A stretch of 64,000 bases of DNA. It comes from Flavivirga spongiicola (GTDB taxonomy: Bacteria > Bacteroidota > Bacteroidia > Flavobacteriales > Flavobacteriaceae). Shown here piece by piece: positions 35,088 through 45,460 of the stretch; position 1 is the stretch's first letter; each line of letters begins with the position of its first letter. The stretch covers positions 2,763,001 through 2,827,000 of the forward strand of contig NZ_JAUOEO010000001.1 of NCBI RefSeq assembly GCF_030540825.1, written 5' to 3'. A program made the translations under genes and the position numbers. A model generated the notes under the pieces. The model saw only the letters and a list, made by a program, of their open reading frames with translations. It did no database searches and was not told the DNA's origin.

Positions 35088-36416
35088 ATGAATATTACAA
35101 GAGAAAACGTTGATGCATTAAATGCTGTTGTAAAAGTAGATATCGCTAAAGAAGACTATAGTGATAAAGTTGAAAAAATCTTAGTAGACTATCGTAAAAC
35201 AGCGAATATCCCTGGTTTTAGAAAAGGGCATGTGCCAATGGGAATGGTTAAAAAACAATACGGAAAGGCTGTTTTGGTAGATGAGGTTAATAAGTTATTG
35301 CAAGACGCTTTAAACAAATATCTTACAGAAGAAAAGCTGGATGTATTAGGGCAACCTTTACCAAGACCACAAGATGATATTAACTGGGATGCTGATGAAT
35401 TTTCTTTTGAATTCGAATTAGGTTTAGCACCGGAATTTGAAGTAAGCTTAAAAGGTAAAAAAGCGATCACGCAATATAATATTGTTGCTGACGATAAAAT
35501 GATTGATGAGCAGATTGAGCGTATTCAGAAACAATACGGAAAGTTAGTTTCTCAAGATGTTGTTGTAAAAGACAGTGAAATTACTGGAGTTTATAAAAAT
35601 GAAGAAAAAGAAATAGATAATACAGTCACTTTAACTTTAGATAAATTTAAAGGAAAAGCTACAGAAAAACAATTTATAGGGGCTAAAGCTGGTGATGTCA
35701 TCGCCTTAAAAACTAAAGGACTTTATGATGATGAGCATGAGTTAATGCATGCTTTAAAATTGAGTCATGATGAGGTACATGGTTTAGATATTGAAGTAAA
35801 CTTTACGATTACAGAGATTAATGAACGCGAGTTAGCAGATTTAGATCAAGAGTTGTTCGACAAGCTTTTTGGAAAAGATACTGTAACTACAGTAACTGAA
35901 TTAAAAGCCAAGATAAAAGAAGACGCCGAAAAGCAATTTGTGCAGCAAGCAGACCAAAAGCTTTTAAATGATGTGACCGAATATTTAGTTGAAAATACTA
36001 AGTTCGATTTACCTGCCGAATTTTTAACAAAATGGATGCAAACTGCTGGCGAAAAAGAAATGGACGAGGTGCAGGCAAGAGAAGAGTATGAAAAATCAGA
36101 AAAAAGTTTACGCTATCAATTAATTGAAGGAAAACTTATTACTGATAACGATGTTCAGGTAACTATGGATGATATTAAAAATCATGCTAGAGAAATGATC
36201 AAAGGACAAATGGCTCAATTTGGCCAAATGAATCCTTCAGATAAAGAATTGGATGATATTGCAGCGCGAGTATTATCAAATCAAGATGAAGCTCGTAGAA
36301 TTTCAGAGCAATTAATTAGCCAAAAATTATTAGCGGTTTACAAAGAAAAAGCAAATATCAAGGTTAAAGAATTAAGCTATGAAAAGTTTGTTAAAGAAGT
36401 TTATGGTGATAAATAA
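35088..36416 (+). CDS. tig: trigger factor
   Basis: Ribosome-associated chaperone, 442 residues. The N-terminal ribosome-binding domain has the signature GFRKGHVP (about 44-51). A middle domain (about 150-245) sits where the FKBP-type prolyl isomerase should be, but it shows little of the usual FKBP pattern. The C-terminal helical chaperone domain is complete. It is followed by a terminator and then clpP and clpX, the usual order. Isomerase activity in this copy is doubtful by eye. Confidence 0.93.
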   Translation: MNITRENVDALNAVVKVDIAKEDYSDKVEKILVDYRKTANIPGFRKGHVPMGMVKKQYGKAVLVDEVNKLLQDALNKYLTEEKLDVLGQPLPRPQDDINWDADEFSFEFELGLAPEFEVSLKGKKAITQYNIVADDKMIDEQIERIQKQYGKLVSQDVVVKDSEITGVYKNEEKEIDNTVTLTLDKFKGKATEKQFIGAKAGDVIALKTKGLYDDEHELMHALKLSHDEVHGLDIEVNFTITEINERELADLDQELFDKLFGKDTVTTVTELKAKIKEDAEKQFVQQADQKLLNDVTEYLVENTKFDLPAEFLTKWMQTAGEKEMDEVQAREEYEKSEKSLRYQLIEGKLITDNDVQVTMDDIKNHAREMIKGQMAQFGQMNPSDKELDDIAARVLSNQDEARRISEQLISQKLLAVYKEKANIKVKELSYEKFVKEVYGDK

Positions 36417-36440
36417 GTAAAGAATAATTCCTTATATTTA

Positions 36441-36472
36441 GGCGCTTAAATCTACGGATTTAAGCGTTTTTT
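36441..36472 (+). terminator. Rho-independent terminator after tig
   Basis: CGCTTAAATC-TACG-GATTTAAGCG followed by TTTTTT. It separates tig from clpP. Confidence 0.85.
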
Positions 36473-36557
36473 ATTCAAAACAAGGAATTTTTAAAATAGA
36501 TTTTTTTGTCATTTACATGTTAATCAGGCAATTAATCGAATTAAATATTAAGAGACT

Positions 36558-37232
36558 ATGGATTACGCAAAGGAATTTGAAAAATTCGCGATAAAAGATC
36601 AAGGTATTAGCAGCACATATTACAATAAAATTATAAGTAGTATGTATCCATCCAGTTTAACGCCAAATATTATTGAAGAACGTCAAATGAACATCGCTAT
36701 TTTTGATGTATTTTCTCGTTTAATGATGGATCGTATTATTTTTATGGGTACAGCTATCAATGATCAAGTAGCAAACATTATACAAGCACAATTGTTGTTT
36801 TTAGAAAGTGTTGACGCTTCAAAAGATATTCAAATTTATATTAATTCTCCTGGAGGAAGTGTTTATGCTGGTTTAGGGATTTATGATACGATGCAGTTTA
36901 TAAAACCAGACGTAGCAACTATTTGTACTGGAATGGCAGCCTCTATGGGAGCTGTTTTATTATGTGCTGGAGAGAAAGGGAAACGTAGTGGATTAACACA
37001 TTCACGAGTTATGATACATCAACCATTAGGTGGGGCACAAGGACAGGCTAGTGATATAGAAATTACAGCCAGAGAGATCTTGATTTTAAAAGAAGAACTT
37101 TATAAAATTATCAGTAAGCATTCAGGACAAGATTACGACAAAGTATATCAAGATAGTGACCGAGATTATTGGATGAAATCAGATAAAGCTAAGGAATATG
37201 GTATGATTGATGAGATTTTATCTCGTAGTTAA
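36558..37232 (+). CDS. clpP: ATP-dependent Clp protease proteolytic subunit
   Basis: Serine protease core of ClpXP. 224 residues with the catalytic triad in TGMAASMGAVLL (Ser129), RVMIHQPLGG (His154), and an Asp near 201-203. Its N-terminus is about 20-25 residues longer than in E. coli ClpP, as is usual in Bacteroidota. It is followed by clpX after 76 bases and probably co-transcribed with it. Confidence 0.96.
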   Translation: MDYAKEFEKFAIKDQGISSTYYNKIISSMYPSSLTPNIIEERQMNIAIFDVFSRLMMDRIIFMGTAINDQVANIIQAQLLFLESVDASKDIQIYINSPGGSVYAGLGIYDTMQFIKPDVATICTGMAASMGAVLLCAGEKGKRSGLTHSRVMIHQPLGGAQGQASDIEITAREILILKEELYKIISKHSGQDYDKVYQDSDRDYWMKSDKAKEYGMIDEILSRS

Positions 37233-37308
37233 ATAAAAAATTCGTAATTTTAGTTAATTGTTATTGAGGGATTTATAATGATTTACATCCAAAAACAGAT
37301 ATAGATTA

Positions 37309-38541
37309 ATGGCAAAAGAAGAATTAGAATGTTCGTTTTGTGGCAGGAAGAAACCCGAAACGAATTTATTAATAGCAGGTTTAGATGCTCATATATGCGA
37401 TAGATGTATAGAGCAAGCGCATGGTATTGTAATTGAAGAATCTAAGCAAAGTGATAGTAGTGATTTATCTGCTGAGTTAAAACTTCGTAAACCCTTACAA
37501 ATTAAGGAGTTTCTTGATGACTATATTATTGGACAAAGCATGACTAAAAAGGTGATGTCTGTGGCCGTTTATAATCATTATAAGCGTTTATTACAACCTC
37601 CTTCTAAAGATGATATAGATATTCAAAAAAGTAATATCATTATGGTAGGGCAAACGGGTACGGGAAAAACTTTAATGGCAAAAACCGTGGCTAGAATGTT
37701 AAATGTGCCATTGGCTATTGTTGATGCTACTGTTTTAACTGAAGCAGGTTATGTTGGTGAAGATGTAGAAAGTATTTTAACGCGTTTATTACAAGCAGCA
37801 GATTATAATTTAGAAAAAGCAGAAAAAGGGATTGTTTTTATTGATGAGATTGATAAAATTGCCCGTAAAAGCGATAATCCATCTATTACTCGTGATGTTT
37901 CTGGAGAAGGCGTGCAGCAAGCTTTATTAAAACTTTTAGAAGGTACTGTTGTTAACGTACCGCCTAAAGGAGGACGCAAACATCCGGATCAAAAATTTAT
38001 TGAAGTTAACACGGAAAATATTTTGTTTATTGCAGGTGGAGCCTTTGATGGGATTGATCGTATTATTTCGAAACGCTTGAATATGCAAGCAGTAGGTTAT
38101 AGTGCTTCTATGTCAGATGAGATTGTAGATCAAGATCACTTACTGCAATATATTATTCCGAAAGATTTAAAAGACTTCGGATTAATTCCTGAAATTATTG
38201 GACGTTTACCAGTACTTACATATATGGATCCTTTAGATGCAGATACGTTAAGAGCTATTTTAACCGAGCCTAAAAATGCTATCATTAAACAATACAAGAA
38301 GTTGTTCGCTATGGATGAAATTGATTTCACTATAACAGATGGTGCTTTAGGTTTTATTGTAAACAAAGCCATTGAGTATAAATTAGGAGCTAGAGGTTTA
38401 CGTTCGCTTTGCGAAGAAATATTAACAGACGCTATGTTTGAGTTGCCTAGTAGTAATGAGAAGAAGTTAAATGTAACTAAAGTCTACGCTGAGGATAAAT
38501 TAACGAAAACAACTTTGAAGAAACTAAAGGCAGTTTCATAA
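37309..38541 (+). CDS. clpX: ATP-dependent Clp protease ATP-binding subunit ClpX
   Basis: AAA+ unfoldase feeding ClpP. 410 residues. The N-terminal zinc-binding domain has cysteines at 8, 11, 30 and 33. Walker A GQTGTGKT is at 114-121, Walker B IVFIDEID at 175-182, the pore loop GYVG at about 147-150, and sensor-2 LGARGLRS near the end. It is downstream of clpP and ends at a clear terminator. Confidence 0.97.
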   Translation: MAKEELECSFCGRKKPETNLLIAGLDAHICDRCIEQAHGIVIEESKQSDSSDLSAELKLRKPLQIKEFLDDYIIGQSMTKKVMSVAVYNHYKRLLQPPSKDDIDIQKSNIIMVGQTGTGKTLMAKTVARMLNVPLAIVDATVLTEAGYVGEDVESILTRLLQAADYNLEKAEKGIVFIDEIDKIARKSDNPSITRDVSGEGVQQALLKLLEGTVVNVPPKGGRKHPDQKFIEVNTENILFIAGGAFDGIDRIISKRLNMQAVGYSASMSDEIVDQDHLLQYIIPKDLKDFGLIPEIIGRLPVLTYMDPLDADTLRAILTEPKNAIIKQYKKLFAMDEIDFTITDGALGFIVNKAIEYKLGARGLRSLCEEILTDAMFELPSSNEKKLNVTKVYAEDKLTKTTLKKLKAVS

Positions 38542-38561
38542 AAAATTAAAATATATAGTAT

Positions 38562-38593
38562 AAAAAAACCACGCTATTTAGCGTGGTTTTTTA
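38562..38593 (+). terminator. Rho-independent terminator after clpX
   Basis: AAAACCACGC-TATTTA-GCGTGGTTTT, continuing into TTTTT. A strong GC stem immediately after the clpX stop codon. Confidence 0.88.
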
Positions 38594-38788
38594 TTTTATG
38601 GATGTTAATTAATAAAAGACATTATGGATAAATTTTCACAGTGTTTCTAAAAACTTTGTTAAAAGTATACTTAATTGGATGATGCACAAAAGGTTTTCTT
38701 GTCTTTTAGATGATTAGACAAAATACTCGTTTAAAAACTTTTACTATGGCATTTAGTCGAAATTAAAAGCGTATTTGAGATATTTTAT

Positions 38789-40387
38789 CTATTCTATAAT
38801 AACGAATTCCACACGTCTATTAGCCTGTAAATTTTTATCGGTACAATCATTTTTGCAATCAATTTTTGGTTTCGTTTCACCGTAGCCTTTAGATTGTAAT
38901 CTGTTTTTGCTAATGCCATTATTTATTAAATAAGCGACAACAGATGCTGCACGTTTTTTAGATAGGCCTAAATTATAAGAATCTCTACCTTTATTATCGG
39001 TATGAGCATTAATAATTAATTTCATTTCAGGATGCTCCTTTAACACTTTAGTGACTTTGTTTAAAGAAATAGAAGATTCTTCTTTGACGCCCCATTTGTT
39101 AAAATCAAAATAAATGTTTTCTAAAACAATTCTTAACTCGTCTTCAACTTTTGTAATTACAGGTTCGGTAGTAAGTAATTCTAAATCTTTAGTATAAGAT
39201 GTATTGTAGCTTCTTGTCGTTGTAAATTTAAAATCACCATCTTTAAACCCATCCTTTTGGGTTGTAATACGATATGATTCAAAAGGAATAACATTAAAGT
39301 TATAAGTGGCATCCGCTTTGGTCAATTGCCTGGAAATTTCATGGCCTTCATCATCTTTTAAAATCACTAAGGTATTAGGAAGTTTTATATTAGTTTCCAA
39401 ATCTAATACTTTACCTTTTATTGTTTGAATTATCTCATCATTAGTTGCCGTATAAATATCGAAACCACCTTTTCCATTTGGCCTGTTTGAAGATACATAT
39501 CCTTTGTTTTTTGCAGCTAAGAAATAAGCAATTTCATCATAGCGAGTATTAATAGTGCTGCCCATATTTCTCGGCGTTCTGTACCCATTACTTAAAATTT
39601 TACTTGTGAAAAGGTCAAAACCACCCATATTGTCATGCCCTTTTGAAGAGAAATATAAATATTTAGAATCCATAGAAAGAGACGGATATTTTTCATCTGA
39701 AAGGGTATTAACAGTACTTCCTAAATTCTCCGGGGTACTTAAAGAACCATCTGTATTTATATCAGAAACATAGATGTCGTAACCACCAATAGATTCTGGC
39801 ATATTTGATGAAAAGTATAGCTTATCGCCTTTAGGGCTCATAAAAGGGTTTTCTATCGAGACATTTGTTTTATTAATACTTAATAGCTCTTCATTAATCC
39901 AATTACCATGTGAGTCTTCTTCTAAAACGGCTTTATATAATTTATACTCCATCGAGTTAGCTTTGCTACTTCTGGTGTAGTATACCGTTTTTTGATCCGG
40001 AGAGAATGTTAATTGGTCTTCGCTATCTTTGGTATTAAGTATTCTGGAGAATAATAATGGTAAGCTTAACGCCCCATTTTTACTAATATCTAAACAAAAT
40101 AAATCTTTATATGCCTCATTAGTATTTGGATCTATTTTTGCTAAACCTCCAAGTTTTTTCGAGGAAACCATAATAAGCTTATTTCTAAAAAAACCTGAAC
40201 CAATTTCAGAATATTTAGTATTAACGCCAGCGTCTAAAAGTTCAAAATCAAATCCGTTAGCATCAATAGATTTTGATGAAGATGAATTGTTAAATGAAAA
40301 ATTATTCGATGCTATTAAATTTGAAGATCCTTGGCTAAGTACAATATTGGAAATAAGGAAAATGAAAAAACATAATTTAGTTTTCAT
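38789..40387 (-). CDS. OmpA family protein with PD40 repeats (copy 1)
   Basis: A 532-residue cell-envelope protein. It has a signal peptide (about 1-19), WD40-like PD40 repeats (about 100-310; SPDQKTVYYTRSSK, GGYDIYVSD, GGFDLFTSK), a carboxypeptidase-regulatory-like domain (about 325-400), and a C-terminal OmpA peptidoglycan-binding domain (INAHTDNKGRDSYNLGLSKK). This layout is common in Flavobacteria and often linked to type IX secretion loci, where relatives pair with PorP/SprF-type proteins. The gene next to it is a paralogue. Confidence 0.9.
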   Translation of the reverse strand: MKTKLCFFIFLISNIVLSQGSSNLIASNNFSFNNSSSSKSIDANGFDFELLDAGVNTKYSEIGSGFFRNKLIMVSSKKLGGLAKIDPNTNEAYKDLFCLDISKNGALSLPLLFSRILNTKDSEDQLTFSPDQKTVYYTRSSKANSMEYKLYKAVLEEDSHGNWINEELLSINKTNVSIENPFMSPKGDKLYFSSNMPESIGGYDIYVSDINTDGSLSTPENLGSTVNTLSDEKYPSLSMDSKYLYFSSKGHDNMGGFDLFTSKILSNGYRTPRNMGSTINTRYDEIAYFLAAKNKGYVSSNRPNGKGGFDIYTATNDEIIQTIKGKVLDLETNIKLPNTLVILKDDEGHEISRQLTKADATYNFNVIPFESYRITTQKDGFKDGDFKFTTTRSYNTSYTKDLELLTTEPVITKVEDELRIVLENIYFDFNKWGVKEESSISLNKVTKVLKEHPEMKLIINAHTDNKGRDSYNLGLSKKRAASVVAYLINNGISKNRLQSKGYGETKPKIDCKNDCTDKNLQANRRVEFVIIE

Positions 40388-40693
40388 CTTTAGAGGGTTT
40401 TGAGAGGTTATAATTAATTGGATACCAAATATAACCCACCACCTAAGTTTTGAAAAAATTTCTTAGATGAATAGCTATTTAATCCGTTTATATAATTACT
40501 TTATTAAAAGTTCTAGTAAAAAAATGCCTTTGTCATTTAAGTTTAACAGATAACCTAAGTGAGTTTAAGAATTGTAAGTTGTAATCCCTTATGATTGAGT
40601 TTGTTATCGATAAAATTAAAATATCAAGAATTTATACTTAGTAAATTTTAGAGTTCATATTCCATGAATATCTTTCTAGAAAAAGAATGAAAG
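40388..40693. other. intergenic region, 306 bases
   Basis: Between the two OmpA-family paralogues. I see no gene, no clear hairpin terminator and no repeat family in it. Confidence 0.45.
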
Positions 40694-42502
40694 CTAATCT
40701 AATTTTTTAAATTTCAACCAGGCTTTTTCATTATTTATTATTCTAATAGTTTCTAATGCTTTTATAGCCTCAGGCTTACTTTCGTAGCTTGCATAGGCTA
40801 CCAGAAATAATCCCTTTTTATTTCTTCCAATTTTTCTTGCACTAATAAAACCTTCAGCTTTTAGATGTTCGATCATTTTAACACAATTTTTTTCAATACG
40901 AAATGAACCAGCTATGATATGATAATTTCCTGTTTGGTTACTTGTATTTAAGGTGTTTTCTGGAGAAGCATTTAAAATAACAAATTCAACACGCCTGTTA
41001 GTTTGCAAATCTTCTTTGGAGCAATGATTTTTGCAATCAATTAATGGTTTTCTTTCCCCATAGCCTTTAGACAATAATCTATTTTTTGCAATACCATTTT
41101 TAATTAAATAATTTAAAGTTGATTTAGCTCGTTTCTTAGATAAGTTTAAGTTGAAAGCATCGGTATCTATATTATCGGTATGAGCATTAATTGCCAATTT
41201 TATTTTAGGGTGCTCATTAAGTACTTTTATTATTTTATTTAAGGTAATATGCGATTCTTCTTTTATATGATGCTTTGCAAAGTCAAAGTGTATATTTTCA
41301 ACCATAATTCGGAGCTCATTATTTACCTCTGCAATTACAGGATCTGTGGGAGTTATTTCTAAATCTTTATTATAAGTTGTTTCTTCGCTTTTAGACGATG
41401 TAAAATCAAATGAAGTATCTTTAAAGCTACTTTTTTTAGTTGTAATTGTGTAAGATTCTAATGGTGCTACGTCAAATACATAGGTGCCATCTTTGCCTGT
41501 TATTAATTGATCTACCTCTTTTTGATTTTTGTCTTTTAGAATAACGATGGTGCCTGGTAATATAGCTTTGGTGTTAAAATCCAAAATTTTACCTTCTAAG
41601 GTTTGCTTGATATGGTTAGAGGTAAAGTAATAAATATCAAGGCTATTTGCTACTTTTCTATTGGATGAAAAATAACCTGTGCTTTTATTTGCATTAAAAT
41701 AAGCAATTTCACCATATTCTGTGTTAATAGTATTACCAAGGTTTTTAGGAGCAGTATATCTGTTGTCGAAAATTTTACTAGTAAAAAGATCAAATCCTCC
41801 TATGCTCTTATGACCTTTTGAGGCAAAGAATAAATACGCATTATCCATAGAAATATATGGGTGTTTATCATCAAAAGTTGTATTTATTTTTTTTCCTAAA
41901 TTTTTAGGAGTGCTTAATGTTCCATCAGAATTAATATCTGAAACATAGATGTCATAACCGCCAATAGCATCAGGCATGTTAGCAGAAAAATATAATTTAT
42001 CTCCTTTAGAGTTAACAAAAGGATTTTCTATTGACACATTTTTACTATTAAAACTTAATAACTCTTCGTTAATCCAATTACCGTGTGAGCCTTCTTCTAA
42101 AATAGCTCTGTAAAGTTTAAATTCCAAAGAGTTTGTTTTACTACTTCTGGAGTAGTATACAGTATTTTGATCTGGCGAGAAAGAAATTTGACCTTCGCTG
42201 TCGTTTGTATTCAAAATTCTTGAGAATAACAAGGGGTTAGCTAAAACACCATTGCCTAAAGTGTCTAAACAATATAGCTCTTTGTAGGCTTCATTAGTAT
42301 TGGGGTCTATTTTGGCTAATACACCAATTTTTTTAGAAGATACCATGATTAATTTACCCTTAAAAAAACCAGTTCCAATCTCTGAGAAATTAGTGTTAAT
42401 ATCTGTATCGGAAACTTCAAATTGAAAACCATTGGTTCCTGTAGCTTGGCTAAATAAAAAGATAGATTGAAGCCATATAATAACTAAAAAATAAGCTTTC
42501 AT
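40694..42502 (-). CDS. OmpA family protein with PD40 repeats and C-terminal SPOR domain (copy 2)
   Basis: A 602-residue paralogue of copy 1. The signal, PD40 repeats, carboxypeptidase-regulatory-like domain and OmpA domain line up with copy 1 almost throughout. It carries an extra SPOR-like domain of about 70 residues at the C-terminus (NYHIIAGSFRIEKNCVKM ... GLFLVAYASY). SPOR domains bind denuded septal peptidoglycan, so this copy may be localised differently from copy 1. Confidence 0.9.
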   Translation of the reverse strand: MKAYFLVIIWLQSIFLFSQATGTNGFQFEVSDTDINTNFSEIGTGFFKGKLIMVSSKKIGVLAKIDPNTNEAYKELYCLDTLGNGVLANPLLFSRILNTNDSEGQISFSPDQNTVYYSRSSKTNSLEFKLYRAILEEGSHGNWINEELLSFNSKNVSIENPFVNSKGDKLYFSANMPDAIGGYDIYVSDINSDGTLSTPKNLGKKINTTFDDKHPYISMDNAYLFFASKGHKSIGGFDLFTSKIFDNRYTAPKNLGNTINTEYGEIAYFNANKSTGYFSSNRKVANSLDIYYFTSNHIKQTLEGKILDFNTKAILPGTIVILKDKNQKEVDQLITGKDGTYVFDVAPLESYTITTKKSSFKDTSFDFTSSKSEETTYNKDLEITPTDPVIAEVNNELRIMVENIHFDFAKHHIKEESHITLNKIIKVLNEHPKIKLAINAHTDNIDTDAFNLNLSKKRAKSTLNYLIKNGIAKNRLLSKGYGERKPLIDCKNHCSKEDLQTNRRVEFVILNASPENTLNTSNQTGNYHIIAGSFRIEKNCVKMIEHLKAEGFISARKIGRNKKGLFLVAYASYESKPEAIKALETIRIINNEKAWLKFKKLD

Positions 42503-42599
42503 CTTAGGGGGTGTTGGTTTATTAAGCTATAAATTCAGTTTAAAACTTTGGAAAGTAGAGTTTTTAAAAATAAAACACAATATTAATCGTTTAAATGCG

Positions 42600-42656
42600 T
42601 TTCTTCGAAAAAAAAGAGCTACAAATACTTTTCTTCGAAAAAAAAGAACTACAAAT
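42600..42656. repeat. two direct copies of a 27-base unit
   Basis: TTTCTTCGAAAAAAAAGAGC... at 42600-42626 and again at 42630-42656 with one change (G to A). The second copy includes the GH3 stop codon. Confidence 0.7.
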
Positions 42657-44172
42657 TATGTTTATTCAAGCTTAGTAGTTCATCAATATATACCCTGGTG
42701 TTAGAAAGTCGAGGTATTTTATGTTGACCCCCTAGTTTATTATTTTGTTTTAACCAATCATAAAACAAATGTTCTCTGGCTATATTAATTTTAGGTTTAT
42801 TAAGCGTGATGTTATTGTAGCGTTTAGCTTCATAGTCTGAATTTAATGCTTTTAAAGCATTGTCAAATAACTCATTAAAATAAAGGATGTCCTTTGGAGG
42901 TGTCTTAAATTCAATAAGCCATTCATGAGCTCCTTTTTCTTTGCCTTCCATAAATATTGGAGCAGCTGTAAAATCTACGATTTCGGCTTTAGTACGCTTG
43001 CACACTTTTTTTAAAGCGCTTTCCGCATTTTCAATAATAAGTTCTTCTCCAAAAACATTAATATGATGCCTGGTTCTGCCCGATACTTTTATTTTATAAG
43101 GGTTTAATGATGTAAACCTAATGGTGTCTCCAATTTTATAACGCCATAACCCAGCATTTGTGGTAATTATTACAGCATAATTTTGATTTAGCTTGACGTC
43201 ACTTAAAGGGATTGCTTTTTCTTCAGAAGTGTCATAAATATCCATAGGGATAAACTCATAGAAAATCCCATAATCAAGCATCAATAATAATTCATCGGAG
43301 TTATTTTGATCTTGAATGGCAAAAAAGCCTTCCGAAGCATTATAAATTTCATAATATTTAAAATCAGTATTGGGAAGAATTTTTTTGTACTGATCCTTAT
43401 ACGGTGCAAAACTAACCCCTCCATGAAAATAGACTTCTAAATTCGGCCATATGTCATGAAGACTTTGTTTTCCAGTTGTATCTAAAACATTATTAAGCAG
43501 TACGAGCATCCATGAGGGTACACCGGCAAGACTCGTCACATTTTCATTTATAGTCTCATCTACAATAGCTTGCATTTTATGCTCCCAATCACTCATTAGT
43601 GATACTTTGTTACTCGGCGTACTACTAAATTCTGCCCAAAAAGGCATGTTATCAATTAGAATAGCCGACAAATCACCAAATGCGGTGCCATTTTCTTTGT
43701 ATAATTCTTTACTTCCTCCTAAGCGTAAGCTCTTGCCTGTAAATAATTGAGAATCTTCATTATTATTAAGATACATGCATAATAAATCTTTGCCAGCTGC
43801 ATAATGACAATCTTCAAGTGATTCTGTGCTCACTGGAATAAATTTGCTTTTTGCTCTGGTAGTACCACTGGACTTTGCAAACCATTTTATAGGACTGGGC
43901 CAAAAAATATTGGACTCCCCTTTTCGGGAACGTTCAATAACATCTTGCCAACCATCATAGTTTTTAATAGGGATCCGTTCCGAAAATGTTCTATAGTTTT
44001 TTATAGAAGCAAAGTCGTATTTTTTGCCAATTTCTGTGTCTTTAGCAATGTCAATAAGACTTAATAGTAACTCGTTTTGTACTTCGTTAGGGTATTTTAA
44101 AAACAATTCTATTTGATGGAATCGTTTTTTAAGAAACCAAGAAGCAATCGAATTTACTATAGGTATTGGCAT
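42649..44172 (-). CDS. GH3 family adenylate-forming enzyme
   Basis: A 507-residue member of the GH3 auxin-responsive promoter family, acyl-acid-amido synthetases of the adenylate-forming class. The ATP-binding motif FAKSSGTTRAKSKFIPVS is at about 90-107; also seen are YNASEGFFAIQDQ and the hinge region LWRYKIGDTIRFTS. Plant GH3 enzymes join amino acids to hormones such as jasmonate and auxin. Bacterial copies are common in Flavobacteria, and their substrate is unknown. It is divergent from the DUF2797 gene, with the starts about 43 bases apart. Confidence 0.9.
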   Translation of the reverse strand: MPIPIVNSIASWFLKKRFHQIELFLKYPNEVQNELLLSLIDIAKDTEIGKKYDFASIKNYRTFSERIPIKNYDGWQDVIERSRKGESNIFWPSPIKWFAKSSGTTRAKSKFIPVSTESLEDCHYAAGKDLLCMYLNNNEDSQLFTGKSLRLGGSKELYKENGTAFGDLSAILIDNMPFWAEFSSTPSNKVSLMSDWEHKMQAIVDETINENVTSLAGVPSWMLVLLNNVLDTTGKQSLHDIWPNLEVYFHGGVSFAPYKDQYKKILPNTDFKYYEIYNASEGFFAIQDQNNSDELLLMLDYGIFYEFIPMDIYDTSEEKAIPLSDVKLNQNYAVIITTNAGLWRYKIGDTIRFTSLNPYKIKVSGRTRHHINVFGEELIIENAESALKKVCKRTKAEIVDFTAAPIFMEGKEKGAHEWLIEFKTPPKDILYFNELFDNALKALNSDYEAKRYNNITLNKPKINIAREHLFYDWLKQNNKLGGQHKIPRLSNTRVYIDELLSLNKHNL

Positions 44173-44214
44173 ATTTATTTTATCTTTAAGATTTTAAAAA
44201 TAAGACTTTTTTTT

Positions 44215-45009
44215 ATGACTTACCAAGGTGTTTTAACAAAAATGGAAACTGAGTTTGCTAGCCCGATTCAATATTATTTGGTGTTTGAAAACGATTTTTT
44301 AAACATGAATCAATTATTGAATAAGCGTATAACCATTCAATTTGTTAAATATCAATGTTTAAACTGTGGATTAGATAAACCTATTTATAGGCAAGGGTTT
44401 GATAAACAGTGTTTTTACGAAGTACCACAAGCCGCCGATTGGATTATGCGTCCTGAGTTAAGTACGGCACATTTAGGTAAGGAAGATCGCGATCTGGAAT
44501 TTGAAAAACGAGCTCAATTACAACCACATATTGTGTATTTAGCAAATTCTAGTAATGTGAAAGTAGGTGTTACAAGAAAAAATCAAGTACCGACACGTTG
44601 GATAGATCAAGGAGCCCATGAAGCTATTGAAATTGTTGAGGTTCCTAATCGTTATTTAGCAGGCATTACCGAAGTTGCTTTAAAAGATTATGTGGCGGAT
44701 AAAACAAATTGGCGAAAAATGCTTAAAAATGATATTGAAGATGAAAATTTAGTAGCGTGGCGAGAGCGTTTAAAGCAATATATTCCTGATGAAGCTAAAG
44801 ATTATTTTATTGAAACTAACACAGAAACTCATTTGGAGTTTCCGGTACATAAATACCCTGAAAAGCCTAAAAGTTTAAATATAGTTAAGCAACAAGAGTA
44901 CTCAGGTAAATTAGTTGGAGTCAAAGGACAATACCTCATTTTTGAAGATGAAACCGTTTTTAATATTCGTGCTAATGAGGGATTGGTTGTTAATATTGCT
45001 ATTAATTAA
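44215..45009 (+). CDS. DUF2797 family protein
   Basis: A protein of about 264 residues of the DUF2797 family. ATG at 44215 is preferred because the frame further upstream lies inside the divergent GH3 gene. It has four cysteines in a zinc-finger-like pattern (CLNCGLDKPIYRQGFDKQC) near residues 46-64, and a GIY-YIG-like central segment (HIVYLANSSNVKVGVTRKNQ). No function is established for the family. Confidence 0.87.
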   Translation: MTYQGVLTKMETEFASPIQYYLVFENDFLNMNQLLNKRITIQFVKYQCLNCGLDKPIYRQGFDKQCFYEVPQAADWIMRPELSTAHLGKEDRDLEFEKRAQLQPHIVYLANSSNVKVGVTRKNQVPTRWIDQGAHEAIEIVEVPNRYLAGITEVALKDYVADKTNWRKMLKNDIEDENLVAWRERLKQYIPDEAKDYFIETNTETHLEFPVHKYPEKPKSLNIVKQQEYSGKLVGVKGQYLIFEDETVFNIRANEGLVVNIAIN

Positions 45010-45460
45010 ATTTATTTGATTTCTATAATATAAGTAATATTCAGGATGTATGTGGCTATTTGTCATTCCTGCGAAAGCAGGAATCCACTTAAATATTAGA
45101 ATTTTTATCGCTACTTTCCTTATTCAAATATAGAAGTTTTAGTATAGATATTGTTATGCATAAAGTACTTTGCAAACTAGTAGATTCATGCCTTCATAGG
45201 AATCTACTGTATGTACACGTACACTGCTATTGAACAATAAAAGTTGGACACAACTATCACGGGTTTTTCCTGCCATGCAATAAGCGTGGACTAATTAATC
45301 TGTCTATTGATAGACTTCAAGCCCATAAAGGCTAGGATTCATGTAAATTTGTGTCATTCGTGTCTTTTTTAAGATGATGTGTACACACAATAGTTTGCAG
45401 GATGACAAAGCAATATTTATCAAACAATGAGGGGCATATTAAAACTATCTTGAACTCAAA
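45010..45460. other. intergenic region, 451 bases
   Basis: Between the DUF2797 gene and the LysE gene. It contains a clean REP-like hairpin (45065-45084) and worn pieces of similar repeats (GATTCATGCCTTCATAGG at about 45184 and TGTCATTCGTGTCTTTT at about 45352). No gene seen. Confidence 0.5.
45065..45084. repeat. REP-like hairpin
   Basis: ATTCCTGC-GAAA-GCAGGAAT preceded by TGTC. Same family as the hairpins at 23171, 58619 and 58896; the loop is GAAA. Confidence 0.75.
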
